Below are positions 1 through 5,030 of a stretch of DNA of 5,030 bases, piece after piece. Below the pieces are notes generated by a model. That model worked only from the letters and a program-made list of their open reading frames with translations, had not been told where the DNA came from and did no database searches. Numbering within the stretch: the first letter of the stretch is position 1; each line of letters opens with the position of its first letter. A program made the position numbers and the translations under genes. Source of the stretch: JBKJZO01 sp046715235 (GTDB lineage: Bacteria; Actinomycetota; Actinomycetes; BP-191); assembly GCA_046715235.1 (NCBI GenBank), contig JBKJZO010000033.1:1-5030 (forward strand), given 5' to 3'.

Positions 1-2
1 GA

Positions 3-263
3 CCCAAAGCCATCCCGACCGGCATCCCGCTCGACGACTCCCACTACCGGATCCGGCACGACAAGATCGACGACAGCGGCGTGTTCACCCTCCGGCACAA
101 CAGCCAGCTGCACCACATCGGCGTTGGCCGCCGGCACGCCGGCACCAACATCCTCGTCCTCGTCCACGACCTACACATCCGGGTCCTCGTCGACGGCGGG
201 GAACTACTCCGAGAACTCCAACTCGACCCCACCAAGGACTACCAGCCACAGGCCAAACCGTGA
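3..263 (+). CDS. IS481-family DDE transposase, C-terminal fragment
   Basis: An open frame enters from the left edge and ends at TGA 261-263, giving the last 86 residues. The visible part has the tail typical of actinobacterial IS481-like integrase/transposases: a stretch around PLDDSHYRIRHDKID, then VFTLRHNSQLHHIGVGRRHAG, and a final LLRELQLDPTKDYQP. This region follows the catalytic rve core, so the DDE triad itself lies outside the window and integrity of the enzyme cannot be judged. The protein would cut and rejoin element ends during transposition. It is the only gene on the plus strand here, facing the housekeeping cluster tail to tail. The GTG at 81 is an internal codon, not a start. 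Family assignment comes from recognising the C-terminal sequence and is fairly secure; the specific IS cannot be named. Confidence 0.82.
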   Translation, partial: PKAIPTGIPLDDSHYRIRHDKIDDSGVFTLRHNSQLHHIGVGRRHAGTNILVLVHDLHIRVLVDGGELLRELQLDPTKDYQPQAKP

Positions 264-265
264 AC

Positions 266-304
266 GATGTCCCGAGACACCTGTGCACGGTGTCCCGCGA
301 CATC
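266..304. repeat. Interrupted palindrome made of two TGTCCCGNGACA repeats
   Basis: The outer arms GATGTC (266-271) and GACATC (299-304) are inverted, and so are the inner arms GACACC (276-281) and GGTGTC (289-294), around a 7-base loop that itself contains GTGCAC. The same stretch can be read as two direct copies of a 12-base quasi-palindrome, TGTCCCGAGACA (268-279) and TGTCCCGCGACA (291-302), 23 bases apart. It follows the transposase stop codon immediately, so transposase-binding sites at the element end are the likeliest role. Because tRNA-Pro is transcribed leftward into it, the hairpin could also help end that transcript or mark the 3' trailer; no T-run follows. Confidence 0.7.
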
Positions 305-311
305 ACATGTG

Positions 312-385
<74 letters not shown>

Positions 386-455
386 GCCCCTGCCACCCTT
401 CGGCGTCAGGCGCGCGCTGGATCGTAACCCACGGGCTCCCGGCGCGGCCCTGCGG

Positions 456-1841
456 TCAGCGGGTGCGTTTGCCCTTCTCGCGGACGCGAACGCTGAGCTC
501 TATGGGCGAGCCGGTGAAATCGAACGACTCGCGCAGCCGTCGTTCGAGGAATCGCCGGTAGGACGCCTCGAGGAAGCCGCTGGCGAACAGAACGAACTTC
601 GGCGGTCGCGTGCCTGCCTGCGTCGCGAACAGCACCTTCGGCTGCTTCCCGCCGCGTACGGGCGGAGGCGTCGCGGCGATTACCTCGTCGAGCCACGCGT
701 TGAGGCGACCGGTGGGGACGCGACGAGCCCAGGATTCGAGAGCGAGTTCGAGCGCTGGAGCGATCTTGTCGACCCCACGGCCGGTGCGCGCCGACACGTT
801 GACCCGGGGCGCCCAGCGCACCTGCACGAGGTCGCGCTCCAGCTCGCGCTCGAGCAGGTCGCGCCGGTCCTCGTCGACGAGGTCCCACTTGTTTATCGCG
901 AGCACGAGCGCGCGGCCGACGTCGGCGGCCATGGAGATGACTCGCGTGTCCTGCTCCGACAACGGCTGCGACCCGTCTATCAGCACCAGGGCGACCTCGG
1001 CCGCCTCAAGCGCGCGCTGAGTCCTTAGTACGGAGTAGAAGTCGGCGCCCTGCGAGTCGCGGGCCCGGCGGCGGATGCCGGCAGTGTCGACGAAGCGCCA
1101 TGTCGTACCGCCGAGTTCGACTAGCGAGTCGACCGGGTCGCGCGTCGTACCCGCGGCGGCGTCGACGACGGCGCGCTCCTCCCCTGCCAGCTTGTTCAGC
1201 AGGCTGGACTTGCCGACGTTCGGGCGGCCGATCAGGGCGACTCGTCGCGGTCCGGAGGTCTCGAGAAAACGGTCGAGCGGTGCGTTCGGCAACGCGTCGA
1301 GTACGGCGTCGAGCAGTTCGCCGCTGCCGCGACCGTGCAGGGCACTTACGACGATCGGCTCTCCCAGCCCCAACGACCACAGCTCCGCCGCGTCCGCCTC
1401 CGTGCGCTCGTCGTCGACCTTGTTGGCCGCGAGGAGCACGGGGCGGCCGCTGCGCTGGAGCAGCTTGGCGACTCGCCGGTCATCGTCAGTGGCGCCGACG
1501 GTCGCGTCGACCACCAGCACGATGGCGTCGGCGGCGTCGACGGCGATCTGCGCCTGGGCGGTGATGGCCGCGGCCAGGCCACGCGCGTCGGGCACCCACC
1601 CGCCCGTGTCGAGGATCGTGAAATTGCGCCCCCGCCACATCGCGTCGTACGTCACTCGGTCGCGGGTGACTCCCGGAACGTCCTGGACAACGGCCTCTCG
1701 GCGACCGAGGACGCGATTGACTAGTGTCGACTTGCCGACGTTCGGGCGTCCGACGATCGCTACGACAGGCCTGGCCTCCTCGATCTCCGCCTCGTCGCCG
1801 CCGGCGCTCGCAAACGTGCCGTCCGGACCGGTCGTCATCAT
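456..1841 (-). CDS. der: Ribosome assembly GTPase Der (EngA)
   Basis: The 461-residue product is an essential-type GTPase with two G domains in tandem, acting in late 50S subunit assembly. Domain 1 has P-loop GRPNVGKST (31-39), DTGG (78-81), NKVD (140-143) and SAL (166-168). Domain 2 has GRPNVGKS (205-212), DTAG (252-255), NKWD (317-320) and SAR (350-352). A KH-like RNA-binding domain follows (about 355-461), with a basic tail ending REKGKRTR. Length is normal for the family apart from an acidic N-terminal lead of about 25 residues before the first G domain. I chose the ATG at 1841-1839 because it overlaps the cmk stop as ATGA, implying translational coupling; a second ATG follows directly. 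The frame is open up to 1877, but those extra 12 residues would run back into cmk. No strong ribosome binding site is visible before the start. All nucleotide-binding motifs are intact. Confidence 0.97.
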   Translation of the reverse strand: MMTTGPDGTFASAGGDEAEIEEARPVVAIVGRPNVGKSTLVNRVLGRREAVVQDVPGVTRDRVTYDAMWRGRNFTILDTGGWVPDARGLAAAITAQAQIAVDAADAIVLVVDATVGATDDDRRVAKLLQRSGRPVLLAANKVDDERTEADAAELWSLGLGEPIVVSALHGRGSGELLDAVLDALPNAPLDRFLETSGPRRVALIGRPNVGKSSLLNKLAGEERAVVDAAAGTTRDPVDSLVELGGTTWRFVDTAGIRRRARDSQGADFYSVLRTQRALEAAEVALVLIDGSQPLSEQDTRVISMAADVGRALVLAINKWDLVDEDRRDLLERELERDLVQVRWAPRVNVSARTGRGVDKIAPALELALESWARRVPTGRLNAWLDEVIAATPPPVRGGKQPKVLFATQAGTRPPKFVLFASGFLEASYRRFLERRLRESFDFTGSPIELSVRVREKGKRTR

Positions 1842-2569
1842 GACGACGCGTTCTCTGCTGTGGCGGCGCCGGACCACCCGGCGTACCGGGCGAGGATCTG
1901 CCCGACCACGTCGTCGATGCTCAGATCGGTCGTGTCGATCTCCACCGCGTCTCGGGCCTTTGCCAGTGGGCTGACGGGGCGCGAACTGTCGAGAACGTCA
2001 CGCCTGTCGATCTCGGCTCTGGTCAGCGCGATGCCGGACAACTCTTGCGCCGCGGGATCGTGGTGACGTCGGTTCGCTCGGGCGTCGGGGTCTGCTGTCA
2101 GGAAGAACTTCATGGGCGCGTCCGGCGCGACCGTGGTTCCGATGTCCCGTCCCTCGGCGACGATGCCGCCAGTGCCAATGATTTGGCGCTGGAGCGGCAC
2201 CAACCGGTCTCGCACAGCGGGGACCGCGCTGACGGCGCTTACCGCGTTGGTGACGGCGCGGGATCGGATTCGCTCGTCGACCCGCTTGCCGTTCAGCTCG
2301 GTCCACGGATCATCCGGGTCGGTGCCGACGGCCACCGACGCCAGCCTGCAGACGGCCCAGATGGCACTCTCGTCGTCGAGATCGACGTGCGCGTCGAGCA
2401 CGGCGACGGTTATGGCCCGGTACATGGCGCCGGAGTCGAGGTAGCGCAGCCGCAGACGCCGGGAAACTTCGCGCGCGACCGTGCTCTTGCCCGATCCGCC
2501 GGGACCGTCGATCGCGATGACCGGGATCGACAAACCGTGGTCATGTTGCTCGGCGCCGGCCATGGACAC
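1838..2569 (-). CDS. cmk: Cytidylate kinase (CMP/dCMP kinase)
   Basis: The 243-residue cytoplasmic enzyme transfers phosphate from ATP to CMP or dCMP, feeding CTP and dCTP pools. Visible motifs are P-loop GPGGSGKS (22-29), the YLDSGAMYRA substrate segment (43-52), EGRDIGT (139-145), an Arg-containing lid near 163-168, DRRDVLDSSRPVSPL (188-202) with the Asp-Ser-x-Arg nucleobase/ribose contacts, and ARDAVEIDTTDLS (205-217). Length fits the long bacterial Cmk type. The start is taken as GTG 2569 because GGGAG (2577-2581) lies 7 bases upstream; the in-frame ATG at 2563 would have a 13-base spacing. The stop overlaps the der start by 4 bp. cmk is separated from tyrA by 101 bases holding a possible promoter, so cmk-der may be transcribed independently as well as by read-through. 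Confidence 0.97.
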   Translation of the reverse strand: MSMAGAEQHDHGLSIPVIAIDGPGGSGKSTVAREVSRRLRLRYLDSGAMYRAITVAVLDAHVDLDDESAIWAVCRLASVAVGTDPDDPWTELNGKRVDERIRSRAVTNAVSAVSAVPAVRDRLVPLQRQIIGTGGIVAEGRDIGTTVAPDAPMKFFLTADPDARANRRHHDPAAQELSGIALTRAEIDRRDVLDSSRPVSPLAKARDAVEIDTTDLSIDDVVGQILARYAGWSGAATAENASS

Positions 2570-2576
2570 GCTCTGA

Positions 2577-2581
2577 CTCCC
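2577..2581 (-). promoter_or_regulatory. Ribosome binding site of cmk
   Basis: GGGAG on the minus strand lies 7 bases upstream of GTG 2569 and 13 bases upstream of ATG 2563. The spacing favours the GTG as the cmk start. Confidence 0.6.
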
Positions 2582-2644
2582 AGCAGATGAACGGGTGATG
2601 TGCGGAGCGTACCGGCGGACGGCGCCGCACTTAGGCGGCTAAGA

Positions 2645-2674
2645 GCTATACCTATGAATCGATAAAGCACTTAA
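2645..2674 (-). promoter_or_regulatory. Possible cmk-der promoter
   Basis: On the minus strand TTAAGT (2669-2674) and TATAGC (2645-2650) are separated by 18 bases and could be weak -35 and -10 hexamers for cmk. The TTAAGT overlaps the tyrA stop codon. The ATCGAT-type box (2656-2667) sits in the spacer, where a bound protein would affect promoter use. The remaining leader to the start codon is GC-rich and contains a small palindrome, CTTAG-GCGG-CTAAG (2630-2643). Hexamer matches are only partial. Confidence 0.27.
2656..2667 (+). repeat. GAATCGATAAAG box, copy between tyrA and cmk
   Basis: This exact 12-mer recurs on the opposite strand at 4334-4345, upstream of aroH. Similarity to a third site (4379-4401) extends over the adjacent CACTTAAC. 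The box begins four bases outside the tyrA stop codon. AT-rich sequence is rare in this GC-rich window, and the sharing between two gene gaps suggests a regulatory site or short repeat. Confidence 0.5.
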
Positions 2675-3744
2675 CCCAGTGGGACGGCGTGCCACCCTGC
2701 AGACGTGACCGCCTGCTCGAGAGCGCCCGCTTGCCCCTCCGCAACGAACAGCGCGACCATGCCGACCGGGTGGTCGGTCGCGTGATCGATCGTCACGTCC
2801 TCGATGTTGACCCCCGCCTCGCCTGCGACCGTGAAGAGCCGGGCCAGCTCTCCTGGCCGGTCCGAAAGCACGACCCCGATGCGAGTCCACCGGGCCGGGC
2901 TGCGGCCGGTTTTCGTCGGCAAGAGGGTTCTGGCTTCTCGCCCTGAGTCGAGGACCCGCCTGACTCCCGCGGCATCGCCACGCTCGAGCGCCTCGGCGAG
3001 CGCAGTCAGTTCGAAGGCGAATGTCCTAATCGATTCGCCGAGCGCCGCGCGGTTGGCCATCGCTATCTGCTCCCACAAGAGCGCGTCCGAGTCGGCGAGG
3101 CGGGTCGTGTCCCTGAAACCCCGGCCGGCTAACAGCGGGCCAAGCTCACCAGCGCGCGGCAGCTGCGCAGCGAGCGCGCTGGCGACCAGTTGCGCCGTGT
3201 GGGATACGACACCCAGGGCATGGTCGTGATCCTTGGCGGTCATCGTGATCGGGCGCGCCCCGCACAGCCGCGCCAGGTCAAACACGTCGGAGAGCGCCTC
3301 AGGAGACGTCGCGTCGGTGGGCGTGCAGACCCAGACGGATTCGTCGAACAACTCCGGCACCGCGGCGGTGGGCCCGCCTCGCTCACGGCCCGCAACTGGG
3401 TGCGCAGGACAGAAGCGGCTCATGTCCACACCCAGCGTCTCAGCATCAAGAAGAACGCTGGTCTTAACGCTAGCTACGTCGCTAACTGTGGCGTTCAGGT
3501 TAAGACGTTGAACCCGCAGAACCATGCCGGCGATGAGGTCCGGAGGGACAGCGACGATGACGTGGTCACAGTCGGCCAGTCCCTCCCACGGAACCGCCCG
3601 GCCGGCGCCCAGCGCCTGTGCCGTCGCCGCTCGCTCGGGCTGTGCATCGACCAGCACCGCTTTTCGGCCCGTGCGGGCCAGCGCCATTCCGATCGACGTG
3701 CCCACCAGGCCGGCGCCGACGACGCCGACGTGTTCGACGCTCAC
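2671..3744 (-). CDS. tyrA: Prephenate dehydrogenase with C-terminal ACT domain
   Basis: The 357-residue cytoplasmic enzyme oxidatively decarboxylates prephenate to 4-hydroxyphenylpyruvate, the committed step to tyrosine. The N-terminal Rossmann fold has GAGLVG (10-15), and Asp33 after the second strand points to NAD rather than NADP. Family motifs are AHPVAG (114-119) with the likely catalytic His115, SHTAQL (181-186), and GFRDTTR (209-215), whose Arg residues contact substrate. An ACT domain (about 288-355, RIGVVLSDRPGEL to the C-terminus) could bind tyrosine for feedback control. There is no fused chorismate mutase; that activity comes from the upstream aroH. I chose GTG 3744 because it overlaps the aroH stop as GTGA and leaves six residues before the first Rossmann strand; the frame stays open to 3885 but lacks homology-like sequence there. 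In other members the SHTAQ segment is often SHxPH, so Gln185 replaces a histidine. Confidence 0.95.
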   Translation of the reverse strand: MSVEHVGVVGAGLVGTSIGMALARTGRKAVLVDAQPERAATAQALGAGRAVPWEGLADCDHVIVAVPPDLIAGMVLRVQRLNLNATVSDVASVKTSVLLDAETLGVDMSRFCPAHPVAGRERGGPTAAVPELFDESVWVCTPTDATSPEALSDVFDLARLCGARPITMTAKDHDHALGVVSHTAQLVASALAAQLPRAGELGPLLAGRGFRDTTRLADSDALLWEQIAMANRAALGESIRTFAFELTALAEALERGDAAGVRRVLDSGREARTLLPTKTGRSPARWTRIGVVLSDRPGELARLFTVAGEAGVNIEDVTIDHATDHPVGMVALFVAEGQAGALEQAVTSAGWHAVPLG

Positions 3745-4103
3745 TGCGGCAGGTCCGTGCGAAGGGCGGCAGCGCCGCGCAGGTAGACGTGGTGCATGTC
3801 GGCGCGGGCCCTGGCCGTCTCGATATGCGCCAACAGACGAATCACCCGAGGCATCGCTCCAGGTACGTCTACCTCGGTCGCGCACAAGAGCGGGACGTCG
3901 GTGATGCCCAGCTGGCGCGCGGCGTATGCAGGGAACTCCGCACTTAGGTCGGAGGTCATAGTGAAGATCACGCTGATGAGATCGGCGGTGTCGATCTCAT
4001 TGCGCTCAAGCACTCGAATCAGGAGCTCGGCCGAACCGTCCAAGATCTCCTGCCGGTCGTCCCGGTCGATCTGGATCGCACCGCGCACCGCTCGTACTGC
4101 CAC
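3741..4103 (-). CDS. aroH: Monofunctional chorismate mutase, AroH class
   Basis: The 120-residue protein matches the trimeric Bacillus subtilis-type chorismate mutase (AroH fold), which converts chorismate to prephenate by Claisen rearrangement. Residues matching known active-site positions are Arg7 (VRGAI), Arg63, Cys74, Glu77 (ATEVDVPG), Arg89 (VIRLL) and Tyr107 (HHVYLRGA). Length and spacing fit the family, so it is likely active. The start is GTG 4103, with AGG (4112-4114) 8 bases upstream and GAGGG (4116-4120) 12 bases upstream. Its stop overlaps the tyrA start by 4 bp, so the mutase and dehydrogenase should be made together, channelling chorismate to tyrosine (prephenate could also feed phenylalanine). 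A long upstream gap with palindromes suggests that this is the first gene of its transcript or at least separately regulated from rluB. Confidence 0.96.
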   Translation of the reverse strand: MAVRAVRGAIQIDRDDRQEILDGSAELLIRVLERNEIDTADLISVIFTMTSDLSAEFPAYAARQLGITDVPLLCATEVDVPGAMPRVIRLLAHIETARARADMHHVYLRGAAALRTDLPQ

Positions 4104-4150
4104 GTTGCCGGCCTGCCCTCTTCCACCGATAGTCGCTGAGTAGTCGAGTC

Positions 4151-4179
4151 ACCCTAATGGTTCACAGACATGTTGTCGC
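4151..4179 (-). promoter_or_regulatory. Candidate aroH-tyrA promoter
   Basis: On the minus strand GCGACA (4174-4179) and TAGGGT (4151-4156) are spaced by 17 bases. The first matches TTGACA at 4 of 6 positions and the second fits the actinobacterial TAnnnT -10 pattern. Transcription would begin near 4144, leaving a leader of about 40 bases before the aroH GTG. Confidence 0.35.
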
Positions 4180-4186
4180 AGCGACA
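4174..4186. promoter_or_regulatory. 13-bp palindrome over the candidate aroH -35
   Basis: TGTCGC-A-GCGACA is a perfect inverted repeat with six-base arms around one central base. Its right-hand reading on the minus strand overlaps the candidate -35 hexamer of aroH, the position expected of a repressor operator. It is short enough to arise by chance in GC-rich DNA. Confidence 0.3.
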
Positions 4187-4321
4187 CGACGGTCTGACGA
4201 CCAAGCCTTAGAACGTTGTATCGACAAAGAGTCTCAATGCGGTGGCACGCACGTTCCCCCGCGCGGGATGCGTAGGGGTGACCAGGTGTTCCGGATGCTG
4301 GGCAACATGAGCGTGCAGTTG

Positions 4322-4345
4322 ATCGATAACTCTCTTTATCGATTC
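4322..4345. repeat. Paired ATCGATAA boxes upstream of aroH
   Basis: ATCGATAA (4322-4329) and TTATCGAT (4336-4343) form a perfect 8-base inverted repeat with a 6-base spacer. The right arm lies inside CTTTATCGATTC (4334-4345), the exact reverse complement of the 12-mer at 2656-2667. A degenerate inverted partner, ATCGACAAAGAG (4220-4231), matches CTCTTTATCGAT (4332-4343) at 11 of 12 bases. The dyad could be an operator for a dimeric regulator. Confidence 0.5.
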
Positions 4346-4378
4346 GATGCAGGCTGAGCGACTTCCCTCAGGCAAATT

Positions 4379-4401
4379 GTTAAAGTGATATATCGATGTA
4401 G
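4379..4401 (+). repeat. GTTAAAGTG...TATCGAT box after rluB
   Basis: This stretch resembles the minus-strand sequence at 2652-2675: both read GTTAA, GTG, then TATCGAT and end in TAG, with small gaps between these blocks. It lies 5 bases beyond the rluB stop and is inverted relative to the copy at the tyrA end, so the two bracket aroH-tyrA. Confidence 0.4.
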
Positions 4402-4405
4402 CGCG

Positions 4406-5030
4406 TCAGCGCTTAGGTGGTATGGCTGTTTGACCGCTTGCCGATGAGTCGTCGGCGGCGTCGAACAGGGCCGACACCTCGGTGGGCAACAGCCGACGCA
4501 GCTTCCCCGACCGCACCTCCCCCAGCTGGATCGGGCCAACCGCGGTACGGACCAGGCGCTGGACCGGGTAGCCGGCCGCTGCCAACAGCCGCCTGATGAA
4601 GTGCTTGCGACCCTCCCTGACGACAAGCTCGACCATCGCCGCCCCTGGCGTGGCGGTGAGAAGTCGGAAGGAATCGACTCGCGCCGGCCCGTCGTCGAGC
4701 TCGATCCCGTTCCGCAGCACTCGGCCGAGGTCGCGTGCCACCGGCGCGCTGATCTGTGCCAGGTAGGTCTTGGGGACTCCGTACGACGGGTGCATCAGCA
4801 GATTGGCGAGACTCCCGTCGTTGGTGAGTAGCAAAAGACCTTCGCTGTCGGCGTCCAATCGGCCGACGTGGAACAGCCGCTGGGACCTGCCTTCGACCAG
4901 ATCACCCACGCATGGCCGGCCCCGGTCGTCGCTCATGGTCGAGAGCATGCCGACCGGCTTGTTGAGCAGGAGATATATCAGCCGTTCGTCGGCAGCGATC
5001 CGCGAGCCGTCGACGCGGATGACCTGGGAG
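4406..5030 (-). CDS. rluB: RluB/RsuA-family rRNA pseudouridine synthase, 5' end missing
   Basis: The 207 visible residues are the C-terminal bulk of a pseudouridine synthase that isomerises a uridine in ribosomal RNA, probably 23S in view of its context. The frame is open to the right edge, so the ATG at 4948 is internal: it lies within the conserved LLLNKPVGMLSTMSDDRGRP segment. Before it comes the tail of an S4 RNA-binding domain (VIRVDGSRIAADERL). The catalytic motif GRLDADSEGLLLLTNDG holds the expected Asp, and the late motifs REGRKHFIRR and YPVQRLVRTAVGPIQLGEV are present. The first S4 residues and the start are outside the window. RluB is preferred over the related RsuA or RluE because of its position next to aroH, tyrA, cmk and der in actinobacteria, from memory; the exact target uridine is not determinable. 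It is transcribed towards aroH with a 302-base gap. Confidence 0.9.
   Translation of the reverse strand, partial: SQVIRVDGSRIAADERLIYLLLNKPVGMLSTMSDDRGRPCVGDLVEGRSQRLFHVGRLDADSEGLLLLTNDGSLANLLMHPSYGVPKTYLAQISAPVARDLGRVLRNGIELDDGPARVDSFRLLTATPGAAMVELVVREGRKHFIRRLLAAAGYPVQRLVRTAVGPIQLGEVRSGKLRRLLPTEVSALFDAADDSSASGQTAIPPKR

Larger units (their letters stand above)
1..307 (+). mobile_element. Right end of an IS481-like insertion element (partial)
   Basis: The region combines the end of an IS481-type transposase gene with a repeat-rich, palindromic tail directly after its stop codon, as expected for the terminal inverted repeat region of an insertion sequence. The left part of the element is outside the window. 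The outer boundary is uncertain. I place it near the ACA at 305-307 because IS481-family ends commonly finish in ACA, but no target-site duplication can be checked without the other end. The element stops within a few bases of the 3' end of the tRNA-Pro gene, which it leaves intact. Confidence 0.5.
4104..4405. other. 302-bp non-coding gap between rluB and aroH
   Basis: I see no convincing gene here. The 66-codon plus-strand frame at 4157-4357 lacks a ribosome binding site and neighbour-like codon use. The gap has a GC-poor right half (4320-4401) holding several ATCGAT-centred boxes, a 13-base palindrome (4174-4186), and a candidate minus-strand promoter for aroH. A weak CTGAG/CTCAG hairpin on the minus strand just after rluB (about 4353-4370) has no T-run, so a terminator is not supported. 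Confidence 0.6.

Noticed and set aside
1075..1974. 299-codon plus-strand open frame antisense to der and cmk
   Set aside because: It is Ser/Thr/Arg-rich shadow sequence with no recognisable domain; the minus-strand der and cmk motifs are intact across it.
2601..2629. GC-rich inverted repeats (TGCGG/CCGCA and CGGCG/CGCCG) in the cmk leader as a tyrA terminator
   Set aside because: The stems are short and mutually exclusive, and no T-run follows; a terminator is not supported.
2780..2796. CGTGA-N7-TCACG inverted repeat around TCGATCG
   Set aside because: It lies within the TyrA ACT domain codons (VTIDH) and is explained by coding constraint.
3190..3786. 198-codon plus-strand open frame antisense to tyrA
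   Set aside because: It is a shadow of tyrA, with no domain and no ribosome binding site.
3745..3885. N-terminal extension of TyrA by 47 residues
   Set aside because: It overlaps aroH completely, reads as Arg-rich shadow sequence, and the GTGA junction gives a family-typical start.
4234..4308. 24-codon minus-strand frame that might be an aroH leader peptide
   Set aside because: It has no ribosome binding site and no run of Tyr, Phe or Trp codons, and no alternative attenuator hairpins are evident.
4157..4357. 66-codon plus-strand frame in the rluB-aroH gap
   Set aside because: It has no ribosome binding site, codon choice unlike the neighbours (for example TTA and AGA), and no recognisable family; it overlaps the candidate promoter and the repeat boxes.

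Overview
The window is a stretch of GC-rich chromosome with strongly G/C-biased third codon positions. The gene order on the minus strand is rluB, aroH, tyrA, cmk, der. From memory, this order is common in high-GC Gram-positive bacteria (Actinobacteria), so an actinomycete is the best guess; I cannot name a genus. Most of the window is conserved housekeeping sequence. I see no defence system, CRISPR array or obvious novel multigene system. The less explained material is at the left edge (a mobile-element end beside a tRNA) and in the two non-coding gaps around aroH-tyrA.

Layout from left to right. Positions 3-263 (+) hold the last 86 codons of an IS481-type DDE transposase whose start lies outside the window. 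It is followed by a cluster of quasi-palindromic TGTCCCGNGACA repeats (266-304), probably the end of the element. Seven bases beyond that cluster is an intact minus-strand tRNA-Pro(GGG) (312-385). Then come, all on the minus strand: der (456-1841), cmk (1838-2569), a 101-bp gap, tyrA (2671-3744), aroH (3741-4103), a 302-bp gap, and the C-terminal part of an RluB/RsuA-family pseudouridine synthase (4406-5030, 5' end outside the window).

Transcription runs right to left. aroH and tyrA overlap by 4 bp (GTGA), and cmk and der overlap by 4 bp (ATGA), which makes two translationally coupled pairs. AroH converts chorismate to prephenate and TyrA oxidises prephenate to 4-hydroxyphenylpyruvate, so the first pair encodes two consecutive steps of tyrosine synthesis; TyrA carries a C-terminal ACT domain that could sense the product. 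The second pair serves nucleotide supply (CMP/dCMP kinase) and 50S ribosome assembly (Der GTPase). With RluB (23S rRNA modification) and tRNA-Pro, the neighbourhood leans towards translation.

Both gaps contain AT-rich boxes built on ATCGATAAAG. An exact 12-base copy (GAATCGATAAAG) lies upstream of cmk and upstream of aroH in opposite orientations, with further degenerate copies in the aroH upstream region. These are candidate operator sites or remnants of a small repeat, and are the most interesting unexplained signal here.
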